From: Ruminococcus sp.
GTDB taxonomy: Bacteria; Bacillota; Clostridia; Oscillospirales; Acutalibacteraceae
Direction of reading: 5' to 3'
Length of the DNA stretch: 57,092 bases
NCBI GenBank assembly: GCA_004558485.1
Contig: SFCS01000012.1
Location: 1-57,092, forward strand
The notes under the pieces were generated by a model. That model did no database searches and was not told where the DNA came from. It saw only the letters and a list, made by a program, of their open reading frames with translations. Made by a program: the position numbers and the translations under genes. This document shows positions 1 through 9,867 of this stretch, piece after piece; positions within the stretch are counted from its first letter, which is position 1, and each line of letters begins with the position of its first letter.

Positions 1-363
1 CACCATGGAAAGTCCATACCCCAGCACCGCAAAGCACAGCATTTGCAGCACGCCGTGCGGCAAAAACGGGAAAGCGGCGGAAACCGTGCCCCCGGCAAGC
101 AGCCCCAGAAGCACCATGGTCTTCGGGCTGAAACGGTCGCCGAGAACGCCGTTAAACAGCTGCCCCGTCGCATACAGCGCCATATAAAGCGAGGACAGCA
201 GCGCGATATATTCCACCGTGTACGCCGCCGCGTCCTCGCGCAGCATGAACGGCGTGAGCACGCTGAGCATGTTGCGCAGCACATAGTTGAACACATAGGT
301 GGCGACGGACACGCCGCCGATCACAAACGCCTTTTTCGCCGCAGGGGTAAGCTTGTTTTTCAT
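1..363 (-). CDS. MFS transporter, N-terminal part (runs off the window)
   Basis: The reverse strand is open from an ATG at 363 to the window edge, giving 121 residues that begin MKNKLTPAAKKAF. The visible part has a short basic cytosolic start and at least three hydrophobic segments. Between the second and third segments is the stretch LFNGVLGDRFSPKTMVL, which fits the loop 2-3 signature of the major facilitator superfamily (G-x3-D-R-x-x-x-K/R). The arrangement resembles organophosphate or sugar-phosphate antiporters, but the substrate cannot be told from a third of the protein. The start is followed upstream by an AT-rich stretch and the tRNA-side terminator. Family assignment is good; specificity is unknown. 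Confidence 0.75.
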   Translation of the reverse strand, partial: MKNKLTPAAKKAFVIGGVSVATYVFNYVLRNMLSVLTPFMLREDAAAYTVEYIALLSSLYMALYATGQLFNGVLGDRFSPKTMVLLGLLAGGTVSAAFPFLPHGVLQMLCFAVLGYGLSMV

Positions 364-410
364 GCCGATTCCACCTTTTTTTGCGCCGTCGGGGCACGCT
401 GTTCAAAAAG

Positions 411-442
411 AAAAGAGCCAAGTCGCAAAACTTGGCTCTTTT
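411..442 (-). terminator. Rho-independent terminator after tRNA-Pro
   Basis: A 12-bp perfect stem (411-422 with 431-442) surrounds an 8-nt loop. Read on the minus strand it follows the tRNA 3' end by five bases and ends in a T-rich run, so it should terminate the tRNA transcript. The arms carry A/T runs on both sides. Confidence 0.8.
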
Positions 443-446
443 TCAA

Positions 447-523
447 TGGTCGAGATGACAGGATTCGAACCTGCGGCCTCTGCGTCCCGAACGCAGCGCT
501 CTACCAAACTGAGCCACATCTCG
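447..523 (-). tRNA. tRNA-Pro (anticodon CGG)
   Basis: A 77-nt cloverleaf reads on the minus strand. The 7-bp acceptor stem is CGAGATG/CATCTCG, and the T arm contains GGTTCGAATCC. The anticodon stem CTGCG/CGCAG closes the loop TTCGGGA, giving anticodon CGG. The 3' ACCA is encoded (447-450). A first base C pairing with G72 and an A discriminator fit bacterial proline tRNA. It has its own strong promoter upstream and a terminator directly downstream, so it is a single-gene transcription unit between dnaJ and the MFS gene. Confidence 0.95.
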
Positions 524-563
524 ATAAAAGGTTCATGGCGACCCTGTCGCCATCAGCCCTGCT

Positions 564-592
564 ATTATACTGTACTTTTCTGCTTTTGTCAA
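564..592 (-). promoter_or_regulatory. Sigma-A promoter of tRNA-Pro
   Basis: On the minus strand a consensus -35 TTGACA (587-592) is separated by 17 bases from a consensus -10 TATAAT (564-569), about 40 bases upstream of the tRNA. Both hexamers are perfect matches, as expected for a stable-RNA gene. Confidence 0.9.
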
Positions 593-605
593 CAGTTTTT
601 TGCAG

Positions 606-636
606 AAAAAAGGCAGGATGCTTTTGGCATCCTGCC
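606..636 (-). terminator. Terminator of the hrcA-grpE-dnaK-dnaJ operon
   Basis: A 10-bp stem (612-621 with 627-636) and a 5-nt loop are followed on the minus strand by a T run (606-611). It begins a few bases after the dnaJ stop codon, so it ends the heat-shock operon just before the tRNA promoter. Confidence 0.88.
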
Positions 637-642
637 CCCGTC

Positions 643-1791
643 TTATTTGAAAGAGTCCTTGAGCTTTTCAAAGAAGGTGCGCCGTTTCTGATAGTTCTTT
701 TCTCCCATCGACTCATCCAGCGCGCGCAGCTTTTTTTTCTGCTCCGCCGTCAGATTTTTCGGCACCTCAATGGTGATGCGCATAAGCAGGTCGCCCCTGC
801 CGCGGCCGTTGAGGTAGGGAATGCCCTGACCCTTGAGCGTCACAATGTCGCCGGGCTGCGTGCCCTCCTTGATGGTGAGCGGCGCCTTGCCGTCGAGCGT
901 CGGCACATCCAGCGTCGCACCCAGCGCCGCCTGTGCATAGGTCAGCGGCAGGTCGCACCAGATGTTGAACCGATCCCGCTCGAAAATGGGATGCGGCCGC
1001 ACCGACACGCGCACCTGCAGGTCGCCCGCAGGGCCGCCGTTCACACCGGCATTGCCCTTGCCGCGGATGTTGATGACCTGCCCGTCGTCGATACCGGCAG
1101 GGATGTTGATGCCCACCATCTGCGTTTTGCGCACCGCGCCGCTGCCGTTACAGGTCGGGCAGGGCGTGTCGATGATCTTGCCTCTGCCCTTGCACTGCGA
1201 ACACACCGACTGCGTCTGCATCACGCCGAACGGCGTGCGCTGCTGGCGTACCTCCTGTCCCGTACCGTTACAGTGCGGGCAGGTGCGGGCGGTCGTGCCC
1301 GCCTTGGCGCCGCTGCCGCCGCAGGCGGTACACCGCTCCACGATCGGCACGCTCACCTGCTTTTTGCAGCCCTTTGCCGCCTCCTCGAACGAAATGATGA
1401 CCGAGGCGGTCACATCGCTGCCCTGTCGGGGCGCATTCGGATTGCCGCCGCGACGGCCGCCGCCACCGCCGAAGAAGGAGGAAAAGATGTCGCCGAGGTC
1501 AAAGTCCATATCGCCGAAACCGCCGCCGGCATAGCCACCGCCGCCCGCGCCGAAGTTCGGATCGACGCCGGCATGACCGAACTGGTCATAGCGCGCCTTT
1601 TTCTGCGGATCGGACAGCACCTCATACGCCTCGTTGACCTCTTTGAAGTGCTTTTCCGCCTCTTTGTCGCCGGGGTTCAGATCGGGATGGTATTTTTTTG
1701 CCATCTGCCGAAAGGCTTTTTTGATGTCCGCGTCGGAAGCGCCCTTCTGCAACCCCAACACTTCATAGAAATCGCGTTTTGTCTCTGCCAT
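643..1791 (-). CDS. dnaJ: Chaperone protein DnaJ (Hsp40)
   Basis: This 382-residue co-chaperone stimulates the DnaK ATPase and delivers unfolded substrates to it in the cytoplasm. The N-terminal J domain (about residues 1-70) contains the HPD motif in KKYHPDLNPG. A Gly/Phe-rich region follows, then a zinc-binding region with four CxxCxGxG repeats (CTACGGSG, CPHCNGTG, CSQCKGRG, CPTCNGSG), then the two C-terminal substrate-binding beta domains. Length and domain order match type I DnaJ. The ATG at 1791 is preceded by GGAGG at the right distance; an in-frame upstream extension has no ribosome site. It is the last gene of the CIRCE-controlled operon and ends at a terminator. Confidence 0.98.
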   Translation of the reverse strand: MAETKRDFYEVLGLQKGASDADIKKAFRQMAKKYHPDLNPGDKEAEKHFKEVNEAYEVLSDPQKKARYDQFGHAGVDPNFGAGGGGYAGGGFGDMDFDLGDIFSSFFGGGGGRRGGNPNAPRQGSDVTASVIISFEEAAKGCKKQVSVPIVERCTACGGSGAKAGTTARTCPHCNGTGQEVRQQRTPFGVMQTQSVCSQCKGRGKIIDTPCPTCNGSGAVRKTQMVGINIPAGIDDGQVINIRGKGNAGVNGGPAGDLQVRVSVRPHPIFERDRFNIWCDLPLTYAQAALGATLDVPTLDGKAPLTIKEGTQPGDIVTLKGQGIPYLNGRGRGDLLMRITIEVPKNLTAEQKKKLRALDESMGEKNYQKRRTFFEKLKDSFK

Positions 1792-1813
1792 ATGTGTCCT
1801 CCAAACACCGCGA

Positions 1814-1845
1814 CGCTGCGACACGGCAAAAGCTGTGTCGCAGCG
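1814..1845 (-). other. Intercistronic hairpin between dnaK and dnaJ
   Basis: An 11-bp perfect stem (1814-1824 with 1835-1845) encloses a 10-nt loop that can extend by a GC pair. No T run follows on either strand, so it is not a standard terminator. A processing or stabilising element that sets the dnaK:dnaJ ratio is an inference from its place in the operon. Confidence 0.55.
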
Positions 1846-1871
1846 CATCGGTCAAACCTTATCTGTCGGCA

Positions 1872-3686
<1,815 letters not shown>

Positions 3687-3720
3687 AATAATTACCTCCC
3701 ATATATCTCACATATGTGTG

Positions 3721-4272
3721 TCAGTTGGCTACCTTAACCATAGCGGGACGCAAGATGCGCTCACCGAGCTTATAGCCCTTTTGCAGCACCTCTGTCACGG
3801 TGTCCGCCTCTGCCCCGTCGGCGTCCTCCCGCATCACCGCGTTGTGCAGTGTGGGGTCAAACGCCTGACCGTCCGCCGCAATCTCCTCCAGTCCGAGCTT
3901 TTCGAGCGTTTCGCGGAACTGGCGCATGACCATGTCGACGCCGGTCTTGTATTCCTCTCCGGCGGGCGCGTCGATGGCGCGCTCCATGTTGTCGAGAGAG
4001 GTCAGCAGGGATTTTAAGATCTCTGCCTTTGTGAATGCGCCGAGCTGCTCTTTTTCCTGTTCGGTGCGGCGCTTGTAGTTGGCGTATTCCGCGAGCACCC
4101 GTTGGTACTGATCGCGGCAATCGTCAAGCTCTTTTTGCAGCTTTTCGAGAGCGGCGTCCGCAGCAGCTTGTTTTTCCGCCGCATCCGCCTCTTTCTCGTT
4201 CTTTTCCTTTTTTTCGGACGCCGGCTGCGGGGTTTCCTCCGCATCTGCCGTTTTCTTTTCGTTTTCTTCCAC
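3721..4272 (-). CDS. grpE: Nucleotide exchange factor GrpE
   Basis: GrpE releases ADP from DnaK. The 183-residue product has a highly charged, Glu/Lys/Ala-rich N-terminus and a long predicted coiled coil (about residues 30-80). The conserved GrpE core is EYANYKRRTEQEKE, and the C-terminal beta domain carries the family signature ending in LGERILRPAMVKVAN. A GTG start at 4272 is chosen because AAAGGAG lies just upstream; the longer ATG frame to 4365 is hrcA read in another frame. Its start is one base beyond the hrcA stop, which suggests translational coupling. Confidence 0.96.
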   Translation of the reverse strand: MEENEKKTADAEETPQPASEKKEKNEKEADAAEKQAAADAALEKLQKELDDCRDQYQRVLAEYANYKRRTEQEKEQLGAFTKAEILKSLLTSLDNMERAIDAPAGEEYKTGVDMVMRQFRETLEKLGLEEIAADGQAFDPTLHNAVMREDADGAEADTVTEVLQKGYKLGERILRPAMVKVAN

Positions 4273-4273
4273 G

Positions 4274-5326
4274 CTACTCGTCTCCTTTGTCCTCCTCCAG
4301 CATGTCGCTGAGAATTCTGCCCACCGCCTTGGCGAAATATTCCACCTTCGGGATGGCGGACGCATAATCCATGCGCATCGGTCCGATAAGCCCTATCGTT
4401 CCGCGCGTCTTGCCGCCGGAGGAATACTGAGTGGTGATGATACTGGAGTCATTCAGTGCGTCACAGCTGCTTTCGCTACCGAGCAGCACCTGCATGCCCT
4501 TCTCGCCGTTCGCGTGCTTTTGCAGCATATCCGCCAGCTGCTCCCGTTTTGCAAGAAAAGTCAAAAGCGACTTTGCCCGCTCCGGCGCATAATCCGGGTG
4601 CTGCAAGAGATTGAGCTGACCGGTAAGCAAAACCTCCGAGTCGGCGGATTCCTGTACCAGTCCGTAAAACGCCACCAAAACCGGCGAATACTTTTCGGCG
4701 ACATTGCCCATCGCACCGAGCAGCTCCTGGATATCCGCAAGACAGATCTGCGCCAGCGGCACGCCCACAAAGCGCATCCGCAGGATCTCTGCCAATTTGT
4801 CCAGCTCCGCCAGCTGCACCTCCTGCTCAAAGCGACAGGTGCGGTTGCGCAAAACACCGGAGTCGGTCACCAGCAGCATCGCCGCCTTCCGTGTGGACAG
4901 CGGCATCAGCTCGATGCGCCGCACGGCGGAGCCGTGCTGATCCGGGGTGGTGGTCACGGCGGCATAACCGGTCGTGGTCGCTAAAATACGGGAGGCCTCT
5001 TCCACAAGCTGATCCGGAGAGTCCGACAGACGGCGCAGCGCCGTGTCGATGTTTTCCTGATCCTCGTCGCTGAGCGCGTCCTCACACATCAGGTGATCGA
5101 TATAGAACCGAAACGCCGGTGCGGTCGGGATGCGTCCCGCCGAGGTGTGCGGCTGTTCGAGATACCCCTCCGCCGCAAGCTCCGCCATCACATTGCGAAC
5201 GGTAGCGGACGAGACCTGCTCCTCCAAACGCTCCACCAAAAACTTTGAGCCGATCGGCTCGCCCGTCTCAATGTATGCGTCGACGATCGCCGCCAATATC
5301 TTTTTCTTGCGCGGCGTCCATTCCAT
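4274..5326 (-). CDS. hrcA: Heat-inducible transcription repressor HrcA
   Basis: HrcA represses class I heat-shock genes by binding CIRCE and needs GroEL for activity. The 350-residue protein has an N-terminal winged helix (about 1-75: RKKKILAAIVDAYIETGEPIGSK, then SSATVRNVMAELAAEGYLEQPHTSAGRIPT), a central GAF-like domain, and a C-terminal region ending in IGLIGPMRMDYASAIPKVEYFA, all typical of the family. The ATG at 5326 is used because AGGAGG lies 8 bases upstream. It is the first gene of the operon and is probably autoregulated through the perfect CIRCE directly upstream. Confidence 0.98.
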   Translation of the reverse strand: MEWTPRKKKILAAIVDAYIETGEPIGSKFLVERLEEQVSSATVRNVMAELAAEGYLEQPHTSAGRIPTAPAFRFYIDHLMCEDALSDEDQENIDTALRRLSDSPDQLVEEASRILATTTGYAAVTTTPDQHGSAVRRIELMPLSTRKAAMLLVTDSGVLRNRTCRFEQEVQLAELDKLAEILRMRFVGVPLAQICLADIQELLGAMGNVAEKYSPVLVAFYGLVQESADSEVLLTGQLNLLQHPDYAPERAKSLLTFLAKREQLADMLQKHANGEKGMQVLLGSESSCDALNDSSIITTQYSSGGKTRGTIGLIGPMRMDYASAIPKVEYFAKAVGRILSDMLEEDKGDE

Positions 5327-5343
5327 ACCGTTCACCTCCTCGT

Positions 5344-5370
5344 TTAGCACTCTTTCACCACGAGTGCTAA
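5344..5370 (-). promoter_or_regulatory. CIRCE operator (HrcA binding site)
   Basis: A perfect 9-bp inverted repeat with a 9-nt spacer, TTAGCACTC-N9-GAGTGCTAA (5344-5352 and 5362-5370), is the consensus CIRCE element. It lies between the hrcA promoter and its ribosome-binding site, the usual position for repression of hrcA-grpE-dnaK-dnaJ. Confidence 0.98.
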
Positions 5371-5378
5371 CGATTATT

Positions 5379-5407
5379 ATATTACCCTCTATTCCCGCGG
5401 TTGTCAA
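5379..5407 (-). promoter_or_regulatory. Sigma-A promoter of the heat-shock operon
   Basis: On the minus strand a TTGACA -35 (5402-5407) and a TAATAT -10 (5379-5384) are 17 bases apart. They lie immediately upstream of CIRCE, so HrcA would block initiation or early elongation. Confidence 0.88.
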
Positions 5408-5469
5408 GAGAAAAATATGAATTCTTTGTTAAGATTTCAAAAAACGGTTTTCCCGACAAACCACATGAA

Positions 5470-5496
5470 AAAAAACGCCGTTTTACGGCGTTTTTT
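5470..5496 (-). terminator. Terminator overlapping the stop of the LamG gene
   Basis: A 12-bp stem (5470-5481 with 5485-5496), a 3-nt loop and flanking A/T runs can terminate on either strand. The TAA stop of the minus-strand LamG gene (5483-5485) lies inside it. Confidence 0.82.
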
Positions 5497-7135
5497 CATC
5501 TTCGTCATCTTCCTTTTTTCGGCGGCGCTGCAAAACGGCCGCACATTTTTTCATGAGCGGCTGCCAATGCTTTTTCCGCACCGCGTCCCGTAACCCGAAA
5601 AACGGGCACACCCGTTTCTCCACCGCAAAGTATACGCCCGCGATCAGCGCCGCCGCGGACAGCAGCAGCATCACGAGCAGCGCGATGTGCCGTCCCTCGC
5701 GGGGCTGTCTGCCTGCCGCGTCTGCCAGTGTCACCGTCATCTGCCACGGCACCTGCACCGCGACAACGCCGCCCTTGCTCTCAAACCCGCGCGACAGCGT
5801 GACGGTATACACGGCTTTGCGGCTATAGCTCAAACCGGCGGCGGCAATGTCCGGCTTTTTTGCCGTCACTGCCGTATACGGGCCGGAAAACAGCGTTTCG
5901 CCGTTTCTTTGCACCGTCAGCTGCAGCGACGCAAGATAGTCCCAAGCCGCCGTGCCCTTCTCCGGCAGCACGATGGCGGCAAGCGCCATATCCACCGTGT
6001 GCTTGCTGCGGTTTTCCACCGTCAGCGTGCCGGTCACGCTCTGTCCGGCATCGAGCTGCGGCATTTCCCAAAAGGCATCGCCTGCCGCCGCAACCCCCGT
6101 TTTGCCGTCGGCGGTCTTTGCCACATAGCTTTTTTCGGTGACAGCCTCCTTTGCCGCCGTCGGCGCATAGCTTGCCGGCGTCACCGCCACCGTCGCATCA
6201 AAGGGATCGGCATCCTTCGCAAGACGGCACACCTGCTCCGCCGTCAGCACACCGTCATACAGCCGCATATCCTGCATAAGCCCCGTAAACCGCACGCTTG
6301 CGGTGTCGTTCGCGCCGATGAGCAGCGTGTCGGCTTTCATCGCACTGTAATCGAAGGAAAGCTCCGCCGTTTTCCACAAAAGACCGTCCAGATACAGCGT
6401 CACGCGCCGCTCCTCTGCGACAAACGCGATGTGATGCCAGGTGAAGGCGGGAAGGGCGTTCGACACCGCGTACGCGGCGGGATAGTAAAAGCTCTGCCGC
6501 TGCCATCCGCTCTTATCATAGCACACGGCGCGCAGCAGCAATCCGTTAATGACATCGCCGTTTTCCATCGTTTCCTTTGCGTCGGGGAGACAGAAAAGAC
6601 CGTCCTCACCGTTTTGGAGCTTTACGGAAAACAGGTGCTGCGCGGCGGTCTGTGCATCCGAAAGATCCGCCTGCCAATTCACGAAAAAGGACAGCGTGAA
6701 CGGCGTCTGCCGTTCTCTGAAGTCCACGCGCATATATTGCGTGCCGTCGAAGCGCAGCGCCTTTTTGCCGTTTTTGCCCTCCTCAAAGTGAGCATTTTCA
6801 TAGTTTTCCTCACCCAGAAGTCCCCACCACTGCGCCCCCGCGTCAAGCGGTGCGTCGGCGTCGATGAGCGTGCGATACGGCACGGCGGGGATCTGCGGCT
6901 CCTCCGGCGCGGTCGGCGCGGTCGGTTCTGTGGCAGCAGCAACGCCGGTTGTTGCTGCAGCAGTTGTCGCGGCAGCAGTTGTTGCTGCAGCAGTTGTTGC
7001 TGCAGCAGTTGTTGCTGCCGCAGTCGTCGCTGCAGTTGTCGCGGCAGGGGTCGTCTCGGCTGCGACCGCTGTGCAAAAAAGCCATGCCGCCGCCAAAAGC
7101 GCCAAGCCTTGCCGCAACCGTTTTGAAACCTGCAT
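5483..7135 (-). CDS. Secreted LamG-domain protein with C-terminal membrane anchor
   Basis: The 550-residue product starts with a signal peptide (MQVSKRLRQGLALLAAAWLF, cleavage after AVAA). A Thr/Ala tract follows, and then a concanavalin A-like LamG/Laminin_G_3 domain (about 75-290) with the motifs TWHHIAFVAEERRVTLYLDG and FTGLMQDMRLYDGVLTAEQV. A beta-rich region comes next, followed by one transmembrane helix (IALLVMLLLSAAALIAGVYF) near residue 490 and a charged cytoplasmic tail. This architecture suggests a surface glycan- or protein-binding role; no catalytic site is seen. The start at 7135 gives a proper signal peptide and has GGGAG upstream; the longer in-frame start at 7246 does not. 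The function is unknown. Confidence 0.8.
   Translation of the reverse strand: MQVSKRLRQGLALLAAAWLFCTAVAAETTPAATTAATTAAATTAAATTAAATTAAATTAAATTGVAAATEPTAPTAPEEPQIPAVPYRTLIDADAPLDAGAQWWGLLGEENYENAHFEEGKNGKKALRFDGTQYMRVDFRERQTPFTLSFFVNWQADLSDAQTAAQHLFSVKLQNGEDGLFCLPDAKETMENGDVINGLLLRAVCYDKSGWQRQSFYYPAAYAVSNALPAFTWHHIAFVAEERRVTLYLDGLLWKTAELSFDYSAMKADTLLIGANDTASVRFTGLMQDMRLYDGVLTAEQVCRLAKDADPFDATVAVTPASYAPTAAKEAVTEKSYVAKTADGKTGVAAAGDAFWEMPQLDAGQSVTGTLTVENRSKHTVDMALAAIVLPEKGTAAWDYLASLQLTVQRNGETLFSGPYTAVTAKKPDIAAAGLSYSRKAVYTVTLSRGFESKGGVVAVQVPWQMTVTLADAAGRQPREGRHIALLVMLLLSAAALIAGVYFAVEKRVCPFFGLRDAVRKKHWQPLMKKCAAVLQRRRKKEDDEDEKTP
6949..7058 (-). repeat. 15-bp in-frame repeat coding for Thr-Thr-Ala-Ala-Ala
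   Basis: Tandem 15-nt units (minus-strand sense ACAACTGCTGCAGCA and close variants) encode repeated TTAAA just after the signal peptide of the LamG protein. The three central copies are identical and the outer ones have diverged. As 15 is a multiple of three, copy-number change would lengthen or shorten the linker without frameshift. Confidence 0.85.
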
Positions 7136-7232
7136 ACCGACACACTCCCACCGTTTGTTTTTTCTATTTTCCGTCAATTCGGAAAAATTGTCAATGCTTT
7201 TTGCGAAAACTTCGATTTTTTTGTGCCGCCTA

Positions 7233-7262
7233 TTGCGTTTCCCCACGCGGGTGTGCTAGAAT
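7233..7262 (+). promoter_or_regulatory. Possible promoter of the NAGPA-type gene
   Basis: TTGCGT (7233-7238) and TAGAAT (7257-7262) are 18 bases apart, about 37 bases before the ATG, with AGGGGAG as ribosome site at 7281-7287. The -35 match is moderate. Confidence 0.5.
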
Positions 7263-7298
7263 GTGAGCATCATATACTGTAGGGGAGCACAAACGATC

Positions 7299-8450
7299 AT
7301 GGCAAAGCATATCCGCACAAGGCGGCGCGAGGAAAAAAGCAGCATCGGAAAACGAGTGCTGAAGATCCTCAAATGGGTCGGTATCGGTATCGGCGGGATT
7401 TTGGCGGTCATCGTCATCGGGTTTCTGACCGTTTTCTATACGCCGTTTTTTCCGAAGGCACGCACGCAGTACGTGCTGATGACACTGCATACCTCGAACC
7501 CCTGGCTTGCGACCTTCTTCTTTTCACAGGAGACCATCGACAAGATCGTGGAGGATAACCGCGTGGAAGCGCCCGTCGGCAGCACCGACACCGGCATGAT
7601 AAAGACCAATTCCCCGTCGGATGCCACCACCGTCGGCACGACCGCAACGGGCACCGCCCCTGCCGTCTCCGAAACGCCCACCACCGTCACCACCGAAGCG
7701 ACGACTGTGACGACCTCCCGCACAACCGCGGGCGGCTATCATGTCAGCACGATCTATGAGGATGCGGGCATGGACATCCTGCAAATGAATGAGTCCGGCT
7801 ATGTCGCGCGGCTCATCCGCGTGAAAGACCCGTCCCGCGTAAAGCTCGGGCTTTGCGAGAACTTCATGGTCAAGGGAAAATACGGCGAAAAGCTGCCGAA
7901 CATGTGCGCCCGCGTCGGTGCAAAGGCGGGCATCAACGCCGGCGGCTTCCAGGATCCCGGCGGCCGCGGCAGCGGCAATTTCCCCACCTATCTCTGCGTG
8001 AAGGACTATAAGATCCTCTATGCCGACGATCAGCAGAAGCACAATGTCATCGGCTTCAACAAGGATAACATTCTCGTTTTGGGACAGTTCACAAATGACG
8101 AGATCATCAAGAATAACATCCGCGACGCCGTCGCCTTCAAGCCGTTTCTCATCATCAACGGCGAAAAAGCCAAGTTCTACGGCGCTGCGGGCGGCACCGA
8201 TCCCCGCGCCGCCATCGGGCAGACCGCCGACGGCACGGTGCTGCTTTTGACCATCGACGGCAGACAGCTCGGCATGGAGGGCGGCTCCATGCGCACCATC
8301 ACCGACATCATGTGGGAATACGGTGCGATCACCGCCGCCAACCTCGACGGCGGCTCGTCCACGACCATGGTGCTCGACGGCAAGCTCATCAACAAAACCT
8401 GCGGCCCTGCCGGTCCGCGTTTTCTGCCCAATGCGTGGCTCGTATTCTGA
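7299..8450 (+). CDS. Membrane-anchored phosphodiester glycosidase (NAGPA/DUF2233 family)
   Basis: The 383-residue protein has a basic N-terminus, one transmembrane helix (about 24-47, VLKILKWVGIGIGGILAVIV), a Thr-rich extracellular linker (about 105-145) and a C-terminal NAGPA domain. Family motifs are AGINAGGF, DPRAAIGQTADGTVLLLTID and the terminal NLDGGSSTTMVLDG...PNAWLVF. Members related to the mammalian uncovering enzyme cleave phosphodiester-linked sugars, and bacterial relatives act on wall teichoic acid or exopolysaccharide. The active site would face outward. The ATG at 7299 is preceded by AGGGGAG. It is transcribed away from the LamG gene. The family is clear; the substrate is not. 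Confidence 0.88.
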   Translation: MAKHIRTRRREEKSSIGKRVLKILKWVGIGIGGILAVIVIGFLTVFYTPFFPKARTQYVLMTLHTSNPWLATFFFSQETIDKIVEDNRVEAPVGSTDTGMIKTNSPSDATTVGTTATGTAPAVSETPTTVTTEATTVTTSRTTAGGYHVSTIYEDAGMDILQMNESGYVARLIRVKDPSRVKLGLCENFMVKGKYGEKLPNMCARVGAKAGINAGGFQDPGGRGSGNFPTYLCVKDYKILYADDQQKHNVIGFNKDNILVLGQFTNDEIIKNNIRDAVAFKPFLIINGEKAKFYGAAGGTDPRAAIGQTADGTVLLLTIDGRQLGMEGGSMRTITDIMWEYGAITAANLDGGSSTTMVLDGKLINKTCGPAGPRFLPNAWLVF

Positions 8451-8479
8451 AAAAACCGCAAAAATGCATAAAAAACTAC

Positions 8480-8508
8480 TTGTATCACGGCAAAAAATAC
8501 GCTATACT
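8480..8508 (+). promoter_or_regulatory. Promoter of darA
   Basis: TTGTAT (8480-8485) and TATACT (8503-8508) are spaced by exactly 17 bases and end 33 bases upstream of the darA ATG. Confidence 0.75.
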
Positions 8509-8541
8509 TTATTATAGAGAAAACCAAGAGAGGTGCTATGT

Positions 8542-8862
8542 ATGAAACTGATTTTCGCCATCGTGAACAAAGATGACAGCAATATGGTCGCCTCGGCGCT
8601 CATCCGTTCCGGTTTCCCGACCACAAAGCTCGCCACCACCGGCGGTTTTTTGAAGGCGGGCAACACCACCTTCCTGCTCGGTGTGGATGACAGCCGCGTG
8701 GACGAGGTCATTGAGGTCATCTCCAAATACTCCAAAAAGCGTACACAAATGGTGTCCAGTTCCATCTACGGTGCCTCGGAATATACGGCGTTCCCCGTGG
8801 AGATCACCGTGGGCGGCGCAACGGTGTTTGTGACCGATGTCGATCGTTATGAAAAGCTCTGA
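8542..8862 (+). CDS. darA: Cyclic-di-AMP receptor DarA/PstA (PII-like)
   Basis: This 106-residue PII-like protein is the cytoplasmic c-di-AMP receptor of Firmicutes (DarA, also called PstA or YaaQ). It matches along its whole length: MKLIFAIVNKDDSNMVASAL at the start, the TKLATTGGFLKAGNTTFLLGV core with the ligand-binding T-x-GGF loop, and GGATVFVTDVDRYEKL at the end. The ATG at 8542 follows AGAGAGGTG. It is the first gene of a cluster with holB, which overlaps its end, and ricT, as in Bacillus (yaaQ-yaaR-holB-yaaT). yaaR is absent here. Confidence 0.95.
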   Translation: MKLIFAIVNKDDSNMVASALIRSGFPTTKLATTGGFLKAGNTTFLLGVDDSRVDEVIEVISKYSKKRTQMVSSSIYGASEYTAFPVEITVGGATVFVTDVDRYEKL

Positions 8863-9847
8863 GTCTGTCTTTCCCGAATTTATCGGCAATCAAAGCGCCC
8901 TGCAGCAGTTGTCAGAGGATATTGCGGCAGGGCGTTTTCCTCATGCTTTGCTGCTCGAAGGGCCGACCGGCTGCGGCAAGCGCACGCTTGCCCGCCTCTT
9001 GGCAAAGGCGGCGGTGTGCGACAGCGAGGGGCAGCGCCCCTGCGGCGTCTGTGCCGCCTGCAAAAAAGCCGAAAACGGCAGTCACCCCGACATCACGGTG
9101 ATCGACGAGGACGCACGCACCCTTTCCGTGGACACGGTGCGTGATCTGCGGGAGTCCGCATTCATTTTGCCCAACGAGGCTGCCGTGCGCGTCGTCCTTC
9201 TCTGCGACGCGCAGAAAATGAGTCTCGGCGCGCAGAACGCGCTGCTCAAAATTCTCGAAGAGCCGCCGCGGCATCTGCGGTTCATCCTCACCTGTGAAAA
9301 CCGCGCGCAGCTGCTTGCCACCATCCGCTCCCGCGTCACGGTCGTGACGCTCTCCGGCGTCGAATGGGATGAGGCGCGCCCGCTTTTGCACGCCCGCCTG
9401 CCGCAGGTGGACGAGGAAACGCTCGAAAAGGCGTTTGCCGTTTCCGGTGGTGTCATCGGGCAGGTGCTGTCCGGCTTTGAGGACGACACGCTGCGGCGGG
9501 TGCTGGAGCTTGCGCCGCGCCTCTGCACGGCGCTGACCGCCCAAAACGAATGGGATTTCCTTGCCCTGACGGCGCAGCTCGACAAGGACAAGCCCGCCGT
9601 CACCGGCGTTTTGTCCGCCATGCAGCTTGTTTTCCGCGACGCGCTGACGCTGCGCTACGGCGGATGTGCGACGCTGTCCACCGCCCCCGATGTTGCGAAA
9701 ACGCTTTCCGCCCGCCTTTCCGGCGCGCGCCTGATGGCAATGACGGAGGCGCTTGAGGATCTGCGGCAGTGTCAACTGCGCAACATGAACCAAACATTGC
9801 TCCTGACCCGCCTTTGCGCCGTTTTGCGGCAGGCGGCAGTCGGCTGA
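8849..9847 (+). CDS. holB: DNA polymerase III subunit delta'
   Basis: The delta' subunit belongs to the clamp loader that places the beta clamp on DNA. The 332-residue AAA+ protein has a Walker A GPTGCGKRT (about residues 35-43), the zinc-binding cysteines of the delta'/tau family (PCGVCAAC), and the conserved ALLKILEEPPRHLRFIL block followed by TIRSRV. The start overlaps the end of darA. ATG at 8849 (14-bp overlap) and an in-frame ATG at 8837 are both possible and neither has a clear Shine-Dalgarno, so translation is probably coupled to darA. The darA-holB-ricT neighbourhood supports holB rather than dnaX. Confidence 0.93.
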   Translation: MKSSESVFPEFIGNQSALQQLSEDIAAGRFPHALLLEGPTGCGKRTLARLLAKAAVCDSEGQRPCGVCAACKKAENGSHPDITVIDEDARTLSVDTVRDLRESAFILPNEAAVRVVLLCDAQKMSLGAQNALLKILEEPPRHLRFILTCENRAQLLATIRSRVTVVTLSGVEWDEARPLLHARLPQVDEETLEKAFAVSGGVIGQVLSGFEDDTLRRVLELAPRLCTALTAQNEWDFLALTAQLDKDKPAVTGVLSAMQLVFRDALTLRYGGCATLSTAPDVAKTLSARLSGARLMAMTEALEDLRQCQLRNMNQTLLLTRLCAVLRQAAVG

Positions 9848-9867
9848 TCAGAAAGAAGGTTTTTCCT

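Noticed and set aside
3687..3720. A second CIRCE or promoter directly before dnaK.
   Set aside because: The 34-bp gap holds only a ribosome site; the single CIRCE is upstream of hrcA.
6949..7058. CRISPR-like array.
   Set aside because: Units are 15 bp, contiguous, without spacers, and lie in frame inside a coding sequence.
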